Positions 1 to 10,110 of a stretch of DNA of 64,000 nt are shown piece after piece. Position numbers and translations under genes: made by a program. Source of the stretch: Tepidanaerobacteraceae bacterium (GTDB taxonomy: Bacteria; Bacillota; Thermosediminibacteria; Thermosediminibacterales; Tepidanaerobacteraceae); NCBI GenBank assembly GCA_024655905.1, contig JANLFP010000002.1:197829-261828 (forward strand), read 5' to 3'. The notes beneath the pieces are model-generated. The model made no database searches. It saw only the letters and a program-made list of their open reading frames with translations, and was not told the DNA's origin. Numbering within the stretch: the stretch's first letter is position 1; each line of letters starts with the position of its first letter.

Positions 1-2
1 CA

Positions 3-638
3 GTGGATGAGAAAGTCTGGCATAATTGGCTGCAAAGCCCTCATGTATTGGTAATTCAGAGCTTTTCTCCAATTTTATCTTGCGTGGATTTTAAAGCTAT
101 AAACGGTGCGGTTATGGCTGCAAGGCTAAGACTTGTTGGTGAAAATTCGGAATATTATATAGTGGCATTACCCGATGGGCAGTCGGGGATGCTATCAAAA
201 AGTGCGGGATTTGTGATACAGTCTTTTGCCGACATTCCAAAGGGAAGCCATGACAACATTATCGAAACCGCCAAAAGATTCATAGGTTTGCCTTACTACT
301 GGGGAGGCACTACCCCTTATGGTTTTGATTGTTCGGGATTTGTACAGACACTGTTTCTTCTTAATGGATTCAAACTGCCGCGGGATGCAGACCAGCAGTT
401 TGAATTTGAAAAAGGCGATGTTGTTAAGGATAGGCGGGACCTCATAAAAGGCGATGCGGTATTTTTCAGCACATATTCTCCGAGACCTTCCCATGTGGGA
501 ATATATATTGAAAACGGGAAATATATTCACAGTTCCGGCAAGACCGGGGTAGTCATTAACAGCTTTTGTCCTGAAGATGATGATTACCGGGAAGATCTGG
601 ATAAAATTTATATAGGTGCAAGACGATACAAACTATAA
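3..638 (+). CDS. NlpC/P60 cell-wall peptidase, 5' partial
   Basis: C-terminal part of a secreted or surface peptidoglycan endopeptidase that would cut gamma-D-Glu to meso-DAP or similar bonds. The catalytic Cys is in the motif FDCSGF (about residue 110 of the visible part), followed by HVGIY (His about 164) and a third polar residue, His 176, in YIHSSG. The roughly 80 residues before it look like an SH3b-type wall-binding segment. The reading frame is open to the window edge and the GTG at position 3 has no visible ribosome binding site, so the true start and any signal peptide probably lie upstream. The gene ends 79 bases before gatC. Family is clear; substrate is inferred. Confidence 0.85.
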   Translation: MDEKVWHNWLQSPHVLVIQSFSPILSCVDFKAINGAVMAARLRLVGENSEYYIVALPDGQSGMLSKSAGFVIQSFADIPKGSHDNIIETAKRFIGLPYYWGGTTPYGFDCSGFVQTLFLLNGFKLPRDADQQFEFEKGDVVKDRRDLIKGDAVFFSTYSPRPSHVGIYIENGKYIHSSGKTGVVINSFCPEDDDYREDLDKIYIGARRYKL

Positions 639-717
639 TAGCTTTTCCTAATCAAATATGGCTTTGTTTTAAAAACTGACGGGGTGATTACCTGCGGTCG
701 ACAATGGAGGTGAGAAC

Positions 718-1008
718 ATGAAGATAGCAAAACAAACCGTGGATCATGTGGCCAACCTTGCAAGACTTTATCTTTCCGAAGAAGAGAAGGCCGAAATGAC
801 GGAGAAATTGAACTCCATACTGGATTACATGGAAAAACTTAACGAGCTTGATACCACAAACGTAGAGCCCACGGCCCATGTGATTCCGATTAAAAATGTC
901 TTCCGCCAGGATGAGGTGAGGGAGAGCCTCTCCTTGGAAGAAACGTTAAAAAATGCCCCTGACAGGGACGGCAGTTTTTTCCGGGTCCCTAGGGTTATTG
1001 AAGAATAA
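718..1008 (+). CDS. gatC: Asp-tRNA(Asn)/Glu-tRNA(Gln) amidotransferase subunit C
   Basis: Small stabilising subunit of the GatCAB amidotransferase, which converts misacylated Glu-tRNA(Gln) or Asp-tRNA(Asn) to the correct amide. The 96 residues match the family length. The N-terminus (VDHVANLARLYLSEEE) and the C-terminal stretch with FRVPRVIEE are typical of GatC. The start is an ATG with GGAGGTGAG just upstream. It is followed after 111 bases by gatA and then gatB, the usual clostridial order gatC-gatA-gatB, so all three are probably co-transcribed. Confidence 0.95.
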   Translation: MKIAKQTVDHVANLARLYLSEEEKAEMTEKLNSILDYMEKLNELDTTNVEPTAHVIPIKNVFRQDEVRESLSLEETLKNAPDRDGSFFRVPRVIEE

Positions 1009-1119
1009 CTTTGAATTGCCAATGAACGCGTATAAAAATTTAATTGGAAAATAATTGTTTGAAACTTCGAATGCGGGAAATCATATGGAGAAGAATTTAA
1101 TTGACAGGAGGTCTGCGAT

Positions 1120-2718
1120 TTGGAATTATACAGGCTCACCATACATGAAGCCCATGAACTTTTGATGAAAAGGGAAATTTCTTGTGAAGAGCTTACAAGA
1201 GCCTTATTCGACAGGATAAGAATTGTGGATTATGCTATAAGGGCTTACATAACTCTGGATGAAGACGGAGCCCTGCAAAAGAGCAGGGTGCTGGATGAAA
1301 GAGGGGACTTCACTCATCCGCTTGCAGGCATTCCCGCAGCAGTTAAGGACAATATTTGTACAAAAGGTTTAAAAACCACATGCGCATCTAAAATCCTGGA
1401 AAATTTTATTCCGCCATATGATGCAACAATTTCTGCCAGGTTGAAATCAAGGGATGCCGTTATTATGGGAAAAACCAATATGGATGAGTTTGCCATGGGT
1501 TCTTCCACTGAAAATTCAGCATTTTTTGCGACCAGAAATCCGTGGGATACTGGCAGGGTGCCGGGAGGGTCATCCGGCGGCTCTGCAGCAGCGGTGGCAG
1601 CCGATGAGTGCATTTACGCCATAGGGTCCGATACGGGAGGGTCTATCCGGCAGCCCGCGGGATACTGCGGTGTGGTGGGCATGAAACCGACGTACGGCAG
1701 AGTTTCGCGCTTCGGCCTCGTGGCGTATGCATCTTCGCTGGATCAGATCGGTCCCATTACAAAAGACGTCACCGACTGTGCAATAGTGTTAAATGCCATT
1801 GCCGGCCATGACAGAATGGATTCCACATCGGCTGATATGCCGGTTCCGGATTATACTCTTAGCCTGAAGCCGGATGTATCCGGAATGAAAATAGGTATTC
1901 CGAGAGAATATCTAGGCGAGGGAATAGATGGAGAAGTTCGCCATGCGGTGCTGAATGCAGCAAAAACCTTTGAAAACATGGGGGCTTGCTGCGAAGAGAT
2001 TTCACTGCCCCATACCGAATATGCCCTATGGGCCTATTACATCATCGCACCGGCTGAAGCCAGTTCCAATCTTGCCCGCTATGATGGCATCCGCTATGGT
2101 GTACGGGCAAAAGATTACAGCGACCTCATCGATTTATATAAAAGGACCCGAAGCGAGGGATTCGGAGCCGAGGTAAAGCGCCGCATTATGCTTGGAACAT
2201 ATGCTTTGAGTTCCGGATACTATGATGCATATTATTTGAAAGCACAGAAGGTAAGGACTCTGGTAAAAAAGGATTTTGATAGAGTGTTCGAAAAATATGA
2301 CTTTATTCTTGCGCCAATAGCACCTACCGCAGCTTTTAGAATAGGCGAGAATACCGATGACCCTTTAAAGATGTATATGAATGACGTGTGCACCATACCG
2401 GTCAACATGGCAGGTCTACCTGGCATTTCCATACCCTGCGGGTTTTCCGGCGGTATGCCGGTGGGACTTCAGATAATCGGCAGGCCATTTGATGAAACCA
2501 CCATTTTGCAGGCGGCATATGCATTTGAACAGGCTACTGAATACCATTTGAAGAAGCCCTGCATAGAGGCTGGAGGACATGCGGCATTTTCTAGGGATAA
2601 TAGGTGCAAGCATTCATCTGATTTTACAGAGCGGGAAATCGGGGTGGATTTAGGAGCGCCGCAAGATGAGTGTGTGAAGCGGCGGAATGTCCCAAATGGA
2701 AAAGGGGTGAAAGCATGA
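1120..2718 (+). CDS. gatA: Asp-tRNA(Asn)/Glu-tRNA(Gln) amidotransferase subunit A
   Basis: Glutaminase subunit that frees ammonia from glutamine for transamidation by GatB. It belongs to the amidase signature family: the catalytic Lys is in AVKDNIC (K76), the Gly/Ser-rich loop is [10 protein letters not shown], and the acylated Ser is in [12 protein letters not shown]. The start is TTG at 1120, set by AGGAGGT at 1106-1112. The family usually ends near the motif AYAFEQAT plus a few residues, at about 485; this protein runs on to 532. The extra 45 or so residues have no counterpart I know of and reach into the ATGA overlap with gatB, as if an ancestral stop codon had been lost. Confidence 0.95.
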   Translation: MELYRLTIHEAHELLMKREISCEELTRALFDRIRIVDYAIRAYITLDEDGALQKSRVLDERGDFTHPLAGIPAAVKDNICTKGLKTTCASKILENFIPPYDATISARLKSRDAVIMGKTNMDEFAMGSSTENSAFFATRNPWDTGRVPGGSSGGSAAAVAADECIYAIGSDTGGSIRQPAGYCGVVGMKPTYGRVSRFGLVAYASSLDQIGPITKDVTDCAIVLNAIAGHDRMDSTSADMPVPDYTLSLKPDVSGMKIGIPREYLGEGIDGEVRHAVLNAAKTFENMGACCEEISLPHTEYALWAYYIIAPAEASSNLARYDGIRYGVRAKDYSDLIDLYKRTRSEGFGAEVKRRIMLGTYALSSGYYDAYYLKAQKVRTLVKKDFDRVFEKYDFILAPIAPTAAFRIGENTDDPLKMYMNDVCTIPVNMAGLPGISIPCGFSGGMPVGLQIIGRPFDETTILQAAYAFEQATEYHLKKPCIEAGGHAAFSRDNRCKHSSDFTEREIGVDLGAPQDECVKRRNVPNGKGVKA

Positions 2719-4142
2719 ACTTTGAAACTGTTATAGGGCTTGAGGTGCATGTGGAGCTTTTTACGAAATCAAAGGTTTTTTGCGGATGTTCCACGGAATT
2801 CGGAGGTGAACCCAACACCCACTGCTGCCCGGTATGCTTGGGGATGCCCGGAGTGCTTCCGGTGACCAATAAAAAGGCTGTAGAATATGCAATAAAGGCA
2901 GGCCTTGCCCTGAACTGTGAAATAGCATCTTATTCCAAGTTTGACAGAAAAAATTATTTTTATCCGGACCTTCCCAAGGCGTATCAGATTTCTCAGTATG
3001 ACTTGCCCATTGCAAAAAACGGATACATAGAGATAGAAGCAGGCGGTAAGACGCGCCGCATCGGGATTACCAGAGTGCATCTTGAAGAAGACGCCGGCAA
3101 ACTTATCCACGAAGAAGGGAAAAGCAATTCTCTGGTGGATTTGAACCGCACCGGCGTGCCTTTGATAGAAATTGTCTCCGAACCCGATATACGCTCTCCG
3201 GAAGAGGCATGGCTTTATTTGAACAAATTGAAATCCATTCTGCAGTATATAGAAGTTTCCGACTGCAAGATGGAGGAAGGTTCTCTCCGGTGCGATGTGA
3301 ATATTTCCATCAGGCCCGAGGGTTCGGATATATTCGGGACAAAAGTGGAGATAAAAAACCTCGGATCTTTCAAAGCTGTGAGGCGCAGCCTTGAATATGA
3401 GGAAAGAAGGCAGAGGGAAGTAATTGAAGATGGCGGCGAACTTGTTCAGGAAACTCGCCGTTGGGATGAAACAAAAGGCATAACGATATCGATGAGGAGC
3501 AAGGAACAGGCTCATGACTACAGATATTTCCCGGATCCGGACCTGATGCCCATGGTATTGGATAGAGACTGGGTTTGCGAAATAAAAGCCAATCTTCCCG
3601 AATTGCCGGATGCGAGAAAAGAGCGATATGTAAAAGAGTTTGGCCTTCCAGCATATGATGCCGGAGTCCTTACTTCATCCAAGGCTTTGTCCAACTTTTA
3701 CGAGGAGTGCATTTCCCACTATCACGACCCAAAGGCTGTGAGTAATTGGGTGATGGTTGAGATGATGGGCCTAATGAATGAAAAAGGACTTGAAGTTGAG
3801 CAAATCAAATTAAAACCTCAACAGCTGGCCGAAATGCTCCGAATTATGGATAAGGGTGTTATCAGCGGCAAGATTGCCAAAGAAGTTTTCAGGGACATGT
3901 TCGAAACCGGCAAGGACCCCGAAGTTATAGTAAAAGAAAAAGGTCTTGTCCAAATATCCGATGAAAATGAGCTTGAAAAAATTGCCCAAAAAGTCATCGA
4001 TCAGAACCCAAAATCGGTTCAGGATTACAAAAACGGCAAGGAAAAAGCACTGGGATTCCTGGTGGGCCAGATGATGAAGGAAACCAGGGGAAAAGCCAAT
4101 CCTCAAATGGTCAACGAAATATTGAAAAAAATGCTCGGATGA
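2715..4142 (+). CDS. gatB: Asp-tRNA(Asn)/Glu-tRNA(Gln) amidotransferase subunit B
   Basis: tRNA-binding and kinase/transamidase subunit of GatCAB. The N-terminus [13 protein letters not shown], the Cys-rich zinc site (CGCSTEFG...CPVCLGMPG), the DYRYFPDPD motif and a C-terminal YqeY-like helical domain ending in [13 protein letters not shown] identify it. The start at 2715 gives 475 residues, the family length; the frame is open further upstream, but that part is not GatB-like. Its ATG overlaps the gatA stop (ATGA), and GGGGTGAAAGC lies in front, so translation is coupled to gatA. Confidence 0.96.
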   Translation: MNFETVIGLEVHVELFTKSKVFCGCSTEFGGEPNTHCCPVCLGMPGVLPVTNKKAVEYAIKAGLALNCEIASYSKFDRKNYFYPDLPKAYQISQYDLPIAKNGYIEIEAGGKTRRIGITRVHLEEDAGKLIHEEGKSNSLVDLNRTGVPLIEIVSEPDIRSPEEAWLYLNKLKSILQYIEVSDCKMEEGSLRCDVNISIRPEGSDIFGTKVEIKNLGSFKAVRRSLEYEERRQREVIEDGGELVQETRRWDETKGITISMRSKEQAHDYRYFPDPDLMPMVLDRDWVCEIKANLPELPDARKERYVKEFGLPAYDAGVLTSSKALSNFYEECISHYHDPKAVSNWVMVEMMGLMNEKGLEVEQIKLKPQQLAEMLRIMDKGVISGKIAKEVFRDMFETGKDPEVIVKEKGLVQISDENELEKIAQKVIDQNPKSVQDYKNGKEKALGFLVGQMMKETRGKANPQMVNEILKKMLG

Positions 4143-4151
4143 ATCAAAGTT

Positions 4152-4192
4152 AACAGCAACCACTCTCGATACATTGCAGAGGGGTTGCTGTT
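4152..4192 (+). terminator. Hairpin terminator after gatB
   Basis: An inverted repeat begins 10 bases after the gatB stop: a 15-bp stem with one mismatch (4152-4166 with 4178-4192) around an 11-base loop. The following bases are only weakly T-rich, so termination may be imperfect. Confidence 0.65.
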
Positions 4193-4480
4193 TCATTGAA
4201 TACAAACACATTATGATGATTTTGCAAAATAAAATTAAAGAATAATTAACAATAAATGCTATAATATGTTAAAATCCAAGCTTATAATAGAAGGATTTTT
4301 TAATTTGTTATAGAATATTTTAATGTCTTTAATGAGGCTTTGCATAGAATTGCATAGAATTAGAAAAAGATTTCCTTTTTTTGTGGCTATGAAAGGGGGG
4401 GTCTTTAGAGATATAATTATATTATGGCAAGTTAGTCAACCATTATTCTATCTTATTTTATTTTTTTGGGAGGGGATTTA
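4193..4480. other. Intergenic region between gatB and the oligopeptide operon
   Basis: AT-rich stretch of about 290 bases without a convincing gene. It holds TATAAT-like elements (for example at 4260) without a good -35 at proper distance, a 10-bp tandem duplication (TGCATAGAAT twice, 4341-4360), and the ribosome binding site GGGAGGGG at 4468-4475. The operon promoter must lie here, but I cannot place it with confidence. Confidence 0.5.
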
Positions 4481-6151
4481 ATGTTCAAAAAAAGCCTCAT
4501 TTTATTGGTGGTGCTGTTGCTCGTGGTTGTGACTCTTGCCGGTTGCGGTCAAAAACCTGCACAGCAGAGCAGCGGCGAGCAGCAACAACAGCCTTCGGCA
4601 GAAGCGCCCAAGAATATACTGAGAATGGCGATAATGGCAAATCCGCCAAAACTTGATCCCGTATTTGCTACCGACACATCTTCGTCCAGGATTATTTACC
4701 AGATATTTGAAACATTGGTGGATTATGACAAAGACGGCAATGTGCAGCCTTTACTGGCAGAATCCTGGGATATTTCCCCGGATAAGAAGACATATACTTT
4801 TCATTTGAGAAAAGGTGTACATTTCCACAAGACCATTGAGGGCAAGCCTACCGCCAACGGCGGTCGCGAAGTAAAAGCAGACGATTGGGTGTGGTCATTC
4901 AATTATATTCTCAATCCGGCAACCAATTCACCTAGGGCATACTTCCTTGACATGATTAAAGGATATAAGGATTATCAGGAAGGCAAAACCGACCATATCG
5001 CAGGCATTTCCAAGGTCGATGATTACACACTGAAGATTGAAATAGACTATCCCTTCGCACCTTTCCTGAGCGTGCTTGCATACAACACCTTTAACGTACT
5101 TCCCAAGGAAGACGTTGAAAAATACGGCAAAGATCAGTTTAATTTCCATCCCGTAGGAACGGGCCCCTTCAAGTTTGAACAGTGGGTGCAGGACGACAAG
5201 ATTGTTCTTTCCAAAAATGAAGATTATTGGCAGAAAGACAAAGATGGAAATCAATTGCCGTATCTAGATGGCCTGGAATTCAGAGTGATAACTGACCTTG
5301 CCATGGAATGGACCGAATTCAATCTTGGAAATGTAGATCAAATCGAAGAAGTAGCAGACCCTTACTATGCGGAAGCAAAGACAAAAGCGGGTTTTCAGGA
5401 AACCGCCCAACCTGCTACTTACTACTACGGCTTTAACCTGGAAAAAGCTCCTTTCAAAGGCAACAAAGCTTTAAGACAGGCATTTAACTATGCAATAGAC
5501 CGTAAGGGGCTTATCGATATGGTGAGAAATGGCAGAGCATTGCCTGCAACAGGCGTATTGCCTCCCGGTATAATGGGATATGATGAAAACATTCAGCCCA
5601 AGTATACTTTTGACCCTGAAAAGGCAAAGGCCCTTTTGAAAGAAGCAGGCTATCCTAACGGCATTAACGTGGAACTGGTTTACAATACGAGTGATACTCA
5701 TAAGAGCATAGCTGAAGCATTACAAGCTCAGTTTGCAAATGTAGGCATAAATGTTTCGCTTAAAAACATTGACTGGGGCGCTTTGCTCGATGGCACGGAC
5801 AAGATGGAAATTCCTTTCTTCCGTATGGGCTGGGTAGCGGACTACCCTGATCCCGACAATTTCCTTTATGTGCTATTAAATTCCGCTAATCGCGGAGCCA
5901 GGGGAAACTACTCGGGATTTAACAATAAGGAATTTGATGATCTGACAAATCAGGCAAGAATAGAAACCGACCAGGCGAAGCGGGCAGAGCTATACAAGCA
6001 GGCGGAAGCAATAGCTCGTGAAGAAGCTCCGTGGTTATTCATATACCATTATACGGATCACATGCTAGTGCAGGACTATGTGAAAAATGCAATAAAGCCG
6101 TTTATGGGTGAATTTTCTATGAAATATACTCAAGTAAAGATAGAAAAGTAA
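4481..6151 (+). CDS. Oligopeptide ABC transporter, substrate-binding lipoprotein
   Basis: Extracytoplasmic binding protein of a peptide importer (SBP_bac_5, the DppA/OppA family). A hydrophobic signal peptide ends in the lipobox LAGC with the lipid-anchor Cys at residue 22, followed by a Gln/Ser-rich linker. Family landmarks include the N-terminal NPPKLDPVFATDTSS region, FHLRKGVHFH and the lobe segment KALRQAFNYAIDRK. The start is ATG 4481 behind GGGAGGGG; an upstream in-frame TTG overlaps that site and is unlikely. It is the first gene of a complete five-gene operon. Peptide versus other oligomer specificity cannot be read from sequence. Confidence 0.92.
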   Translation: MFKKSLILLVVLLLVVVTLAGCGQKPAQQSSGEQQQQPSAEAPKNILRMAIMANPPKLDPVFATDTSSSRIIYQIFETLVDYDKDGNVQPLLAESWDISPDKKTYTFHLRKGVHFHKTIEGKPTANGGREVKADDWVWSFNYILNPATNSPRAYFLDMIKGYKDYQEGKTDHIAGISKVDDYTLKIEIDYPFAPFLSVLAYNTFNVLPKEDVEKYGKDQFNFHPVGTGPFKFEQWVQDDKIVLSKNEDYWQKDKDGNQLPYLDGLEFRVITDLAMEWTEFNLGNVDQIEEVADPYYAEAKTKAGFQETAQPATYYYGFNLEKAPFKGNKALRQAFNYAIDRKGLIDMVRNGRALPATGVLPPGIMGYDENIQPKYTFDPEKAKALLKEAGYPNGINVELVYNTSDTHKSIAEALQAQFANVGINVSLKNIDWGALLDGTDKMEIPFFRMGWVADYPDPDNFLYVLLNSANRGARGNYSGFNNKEFDDLTNQARIETDQAKRAELYKQAEAIAREEAPWLFIYHYTDHMLVQDYVKNAIKPFMGEFSMKYTQVKIEK

Positions 6152-6165
6152 TGATTGATTTGAAA

Positions 6166-6199
6166 GACCTGGCTTTTCTTTCTAAAGAAAAGCCAGGTC
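6166..6199 (+). terminator. Perfect 16-bp hairpin between binding protein and permease genes
   Basis: A perfect inverted repeat, 6166-6181 with 6184-6199, lies between the binding-protein stop and the permease start. No T-run follows. Such intercistronic hairpins commonly protect the upstream mRNA end or attenuate transcription, so that the binding protein is made in excess over the membrane subunits. That role is inferred here. Confidence 0.7.
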
Positions 6200-6235
6200 A
6201 AATGTGATGTACGGCAGCTTGAGGAGGGGAAAAGT

Positions 6236-7162
6236 TTGTTGAATTATATTATTAGGCGTCTCATAGGAGCAATTCCCGTTATTGTAGGTGTTATAGCAGT
6301 AGTATTTGTTCTTACAACCATTGTCCCAGGTGATCCGGCCCGATTAATGGTAGGTCAGCGGGGGAATCCGGAGACAATTGCAAAAATAAGACACGAAATG
6401 GGACTTGATAAACCTCTTGTAGTTCAATTTGTCGATTTTATGAAAAATGCCGTTACGTTTAACCTCGGAAAATCTTACAGAAACAATATGACTGTTGTTG
6501 ATGCATTATTGACTAGACTTCCGGTTACAATTAAGCTAGCAATATTTTCCATGATTATTGCGGTTATTGTAGGCGTGCCGCTGGGGATTCTTTCTGCTAT
6601 AAGACAATATACATGGATAGACTATTCAGCCATGATTTTTGCCATTCTCGGTATATCCGCACCGGTTTTCTGGGCAGGCTTGCTGGCGGTGGTACTTTTC
6701 TGTCAGGTGTTGGGATGGATTCCGGGCACAGGCATAGGCAATGGCGAATGGATATATTACGTCCTGCCGTCCCTAGTGTTGGGCCTTCGCCCCGGAGCGC
6801 TTATTGCGAGGCTTACGCGCTCCAGCATGCTGGAGATAATCCGACAGGACTATATTAGGACCGCCAGAGCCAAGGGACTTGCCGAAAAAGTAGTTATCAT
6901 GAAACATGCTCTTAGGAATGCTCTGATTCCGGTTGTAACTGTTATAGGAATAGAAACCGCAAGTCTTTTGAGCGGTGTGGTGGTAACCGAGCAAATCTTT
7001 TCCATACCGGGCATAGGAAGATTAAGCGTGGAAGCGCTTGTTAACCGGGATTTTCCTGTAATCAGGGGCGTGGTGCTGTTTATGGCCTTCCTCTTCGTAT
7101 TTGCCAATCTGATAGTAGATCTTTCTTATCCATTTTTTGATCCGAGAATAAAATACGATTGA
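6236..7162 (+). CDS. Oligopeptide ABC transporter permease (DppB type)
   Basis: First membrane subunit of the importer. The protein of 308 residues begins with the typical LNYIIRRLIGAIPVIVGV helix, and has the VPGDPARL motif after the first membrane helix and the EAA-loop region with DYIRTARAKGL that contacts the ATPase. About six membrane segments are visible. The start is TTG 6236 behind GAGGAGGGG; a second in-frame TTG follows immediately. A TGATGGGAGG junction leads to the next permease gene, so the two are translated together. Confidence 0.93.
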   Translation: MLNYIIRRLIGAIPVIVGVIAVVFVLTTIVPGDPARLMVGQRGNPETIAKIRHEMGLDKPLVVQFVDFMKNAVTFNLGKSYRNNMTVVDALLTRLPVTIKLAIFSMIIAVIVGVPLGILSAIRQYTWIDYSAMIFAILGISAPVFWAGLLAVVLFCQVLGWIPGTGIGNGEWIYYVLPSLVLGLRPGALIARLTRSSMLEIIRQDYIRTARAKGLAEKVVIMKHALRNALIPVVTVIGIETASLLSGVVVTEQIFSIPGIGRLSVEALVNRDFPVIRGVVLFMAFLFVFANLIVDLSYPFFDPRIKYD

Positions 7163-7176
7163 TGGGAGGAGAAGCG

Positions 7177-8097
7177 ATGGAAGCAAAAACAGAAATAAAA
7201 AATGCGGTTCCCGGTGAAACGAAGAGAAAAGTGGAAGGCCGAAGCCTGTGGATGGATGCGTGGCTTCGTTTGAGGAAAAATAAATCCGCCATGTTCGGTA
7301 TGGCTCTGGTAATAGTGATATGCCTTGCGGCTATTTTTGCGCCTTATATTACAAAATACGATCCTTATGATCAGCTCATATGGAAAGAAGGTCCTAGCGC
7401 AAAACTTGCTCCCCCCAGCGCCGAACACTGGTTTGGCACCGATGTATACGGCAGGGACATATATACACGGGTAGTTTATGGTGCCAGGATTTCACTTCAG
7501 ATAGGATTTGCTGCAACAGGAATAGCTGTTGTAATAGGAGTTATATTGGGAAGCCTGGCAGGGTTTTACGGTGGATTCATAGATGATTTTATAAGCTGGC
7601 TTACCAATGTCATATTTGCCTTCCCGTTCCTGCTCTTTGTGCTGGCGCTGGTGGCTTATCTTCCGCCCAGCCTTCCGCTCATGTATATGTCCATAGGCAT
7701 CATTTCCTGGGCTTCTTTTGCCAGGGTCGCCCGGGGGCAGGTGATACAGGTCAGAAAAATGGAGTATGTGGAGGCGGCCACAGCTATAGGCGGTGGAGAC
7801 TGGCGCATTATTTTCAGGCATATTCTTCCCAATATTCTCGCACCCATTATTGTTCAGGCCACGCTGGAGATAGGAAGCATTATTTTGCTTGAATCTTCCT
7901 TGAGCTTTCTAGGATTTGGTGTTCAGGCGCCGAAACCGGCATGGGGCTTTATGATAAGTGAAGGAAAGCAGTTCTTCCTTTCGGGCCAGTGGTGGTGGTC
8001 AGTATTTCCGGGAATTGCCATCATGGCGCTGGTAATGGGATTCAATCTTTTCGGCGACGGCCTGAGAGACGCTCTGGATCCCCGGCTGAAACAGTAG
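7177..8097 (+). CDS. Oligopeptide ABC transporter permease (DppC type)
   Basis: Second membrane subunit. The N-terminal cytoplasmic segment leads to the first helix (MFGMALVIVICLAAIFAPYI), then the family motif HWFGTDVYGRDIYTRVVYGAR, and the EAA loop EYVEAATAIGGGDWRII. The C-terminus GDGLRDALDPRLKQ is the usual DppC ending. The start ATG 7177 has GGGAGGA six bases upstream; in-frame ATGs at 7159 and 7162 precede that site and are rejected. It lies between the DppB-type gene and the first ATPase gene. Confidence 0.93.
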   Translation: MEAKTEIKNAVPGETKRKVEGRSLWMDAWLRLRKNKSAMFGMALVIVICLAAIFAPYITKYDPYDQLIWKEGPSAKLAPPSAEHWFGTDVYGRDIYTRVVYGARISLQIGFAATGIAVVIGVILGSLAGFYGGFIDDFISWLTNVIFAFPFLLFVLALVAYLPPSLPLMYMSIGIISWASFARVARGQVIQVRKMEYVEAATAIGGGDWRIIFRHILPNILAPIIVQATLEIGSIILLESSLSFLGFGVQAPKPAWGFMISEGKQFFLSGQWWWSVFPGIAIMALVMGFNLFGDGLRDALDPRLKQ

Positions 8098-8109
8098 GGA
8101 GGTGGAATT

Positions 8110-9099
8110 ATGAATGAAAATCTTGTGGAGGTCAAAAATCTTAAAACTTACTTTTTTACTGACGATGGAGTGGTTCCGGCTGTAGACGGAGTAGATTTTT
8201 GCATAAAAAAGGGCGAAACCCTCGGCATTGTTGGAGAGTCCGGGTGCGGCAAGAGCGTCACATCACTGTCTTTGCTCAGGCTCGTTCCCAATCCTCCGGG
8301 AAAAATTGTGGGAGGCGAAATGTATTTTAAAGGCGAAAATCTGCTTGATAAAACCGAGAGCGAAATGCGCAAAATTCGCGGCAACGATATTTCGATGATT
8401 TTTCAGGAACCGATGACCTCGCTGAATCCAGTGTTTACAGTGGGTGAGCAGATAAGCGAAGCCATTGAGCTCCACCAGGGATTGAATAAGAAGGATGCAA
8501 TGGCAAAAGCTGTCGAAATGTTAAAGCTGGTGGGTATTCCTTCGGCTGAGCAGAGGGTGCATGAGTATCCCCATCAGATGAGCGGCGGAATGAGACAGAG
8601 GGTGATGATAGCAATGGCGCTTTCCTGCAACCCGGCGCTTCTGATAGCCGATGAACCAACCACAGCTCTTGACGTTACCATTCAAGCCCAGATACTTGAA
8701 CTGATGAAGGATTTGAAAGAAAGACTGGGCACGGCGATAATGCTCATAACCCATGACCTGGGCGTGGTGGCGGAAATGGCAGAAAATGTACTGGTTATGT
8801 ACGCCGGAAAAGTGGTTGAATATACCGATGTCAAAACCATTTTCAGGAATCCCAAACATCCGTATACTGTGGGATTGCTTGGATCTATTCCGCGACTTGA
8901 CGAGCCCAAAGAAAAACTTTATGTGATTGAAGGCGTGGTTCCGAATCCTTTCAACATGCCATCGGGATGCCGCTTTCATCCGCGCTGTCCGGAAGCCCGG
9001 GAAATATGCAAGACAAGGGAGCCGGACTTGCTGCAGCTTGATGGCCACCAGGTGCGGTGCTGGAAATATACCGGTGAGTGGAAAGGAGGCGGCCGATAA
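8110..9099 (+). CDS. Oligopeptide ABC transporter ATP-binding protein (DppD type)
   Basis: Cytoplasmic ATPase of the importer, 329 residues. Walker A is GESGCGKS, the signature motif is MSGGMRQR, Walker B is [12 protein letters not shown], and the switch His is in LITHDLGVV. The C-terminal oligopeptide/dipeptide extension with [14 protein letters not shown] is characteristic of this subfamily and is known in relatives to bind an Fe-S cluster. GGGAGGTGG precedes the ATG. The stop codon shares its last base with the start of the next ATPase gene (TAATG). Confidence 0.94.
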   Translation: MNENLVEVKNLKTYFFTDDGVVPAVDGVDFCIKKGETLGIVGESGCGKSVTSLSLLRLVPNPPGKIVGGEMYFKGENLLDKTESEMRKIRGNDISMIFQEPMTSLNPVFTVGEQISEAIELHQGLNKKDAMAKAVEMLKLVGIPSAEQRVHEYPHQMSGGMRQRVMIAMALSCNPALLIADEPTTALDVTIQAQILELMKDLKERLGTAIMLITHDLGVVAEMAENVLVMYAGKVVEYTDVKTIFRNPKHPYTVGLLGSIPRLDEPKEKLYVIEGVVPNPFNMPSGCRFHPRCPEAREICKTREPDLLQLDGHQVRCWKYTGEWKGGGR

Positions 9100-10073
9100 T
9101 GGCAAATACCCAGGAGAAATTACTTGAAGTTAAAGGAGTAAAAAAATATTTCCCGATAACCGGCGGGATTTTTCAGAAGGTCATAGGCAACGTTAAAGCA
9201 GTAGACGGGGTGGATATGTTTATAAAGCGAGGAGAAACCCTGGGTCTTGTGGGTGAAAGCGGATGCGGCAAGTCAACGCTGGGCAGGGTTATTTTAAGAC
9301 TGCTGGATGCTACCGAAGGTGAAATTAATTACGGCGGCAAAAATATATTGAAGCTCAAAAAAGAACAGATGCGGGAAATGCGCAAGAAAATGCAGATCAT
9401 TTTCCAGGACCCCTATGCCTCATTAAATCCCAGAATGACCATCGGAGATATCATAGGAGAGCCGATGGACATCTTCGGGCTGGCTTCCGGTCGCGAAAAA
9501 GAAGAAAAGGTCCTGGAACTGCTGCATGTAGTCGGGCTTGGGACCCAGCATATAAGGAGATATCCTCATGAATTCTCCGGCGGACAGCGGCAGAGGATCG
9601 GGATAGCCCGGGCACTGGCGGTGGATCCGGAGCTTATCATATGTGATGAACCTGTTTCCGCCCTGGATGTTTCGGTAAGGTCCCAGGTATTGAACCTCAT
9701 GCAGGAATTACAGGAAAAATTCAGCCTTACGTATCTCTTCATATCTCACGACCTCAGCGTGGTGAAGCATATCAGCGATAGAGTATCGGTTATGTATCTG
9801 GGCAAGGTGGTGGAGATAGCGGAAAAGAACGAACTATATGACAAACCTTTGCATCCGTACACTAGGGCGCTTCTTTCGGCCATCCCCATTCCGGATCCCG
9901 AGGTCAAGCGCGAAAGGATAATCCTGGAAGGCGATGTTCCAAGCCCGGTTAACCCGCCTAGCGGCTGCCATTTCCATACGCGCTGCAAATATGCAAAGCC
10001 GGAGTGCAGCAAAGTAGAACCCGAATTAAAGGACGTGGGCGGCGAACATTTCGTGGCTTGCCACCTGTATTGA
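9099..10073 (+). CDS. Oligopeptide ABC transporter ATP-binding protein (DppF type)
   Basis: Second ATPase, which pairs with the DppD-type subunit. Walker A is GESGCGKS, the signature is FSGGQRQR, Walker B is [12 protein letters not shown] and the switch is FISHDLSVV. The C-terminal segment [14 protein letters not shown] is the same oligopeptide-type Cys-containing tail. The start is ATG 9099 behind AAAGGAGG; the frame is open upstream from a GTG at 9078, but that would cover the ribosome binding site. This is the last gene of the operon, followed by a hairpin terminator. Confidence 0.94.
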   Translation: MANTQEKLLEVKGVKKYFPITGGIFQKVIGNVKAVDGVDMFIKRGETLGLVGESGCGKSTLGRVILRLLDATEGEINYGGKNILKLKKEQMREMRKKMQIIFQDPYASLNPRMTIGDIIGEPMDIFGLASGREKEEKVLELLHVVGLGTQHIRRYPHEFSGGQRQRIGIARALAVDPELIICDEPVSALDVSVRSQVLNLMQELQEKFSLTYLFISHDLSVVKHISDRVSVMYLGKVVEIAEKNELYDKPLHPYTRALLSAIPIPDPEVKRERIILEGDVPSPVNPPSGCHFHTRCKYAKPECSKVEPELKDVGGEHFVACHLY

Positions 10074-10081
10074 TAGATAAA

Positions 10082-10106
10082 AAGAGCCGGAGTTTTTCCG
10101 GCTCTT
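10082..10106. terminator. Bidirectional terminator between convergent genes
   Basis: A 10-bp perfect stem (10082-10091 with 10097-10106) around a 5-base T-rich loop sits between the end of the transporter operon and the end of the − strand lipoprotein gene at 10111. On the − strand it is followed by a T-rich tract, so it can serve both genes. Confidence 0.75.
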
Positions 10107-10110
10107 GCCA

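Noticed and set aside
4222-4265. Promoter for the first oligopeptide operon
   Set aside because: TATAAT at 4260 has no -35 at 16-18 bases; the nearest TTGCAA is 32 bases away.
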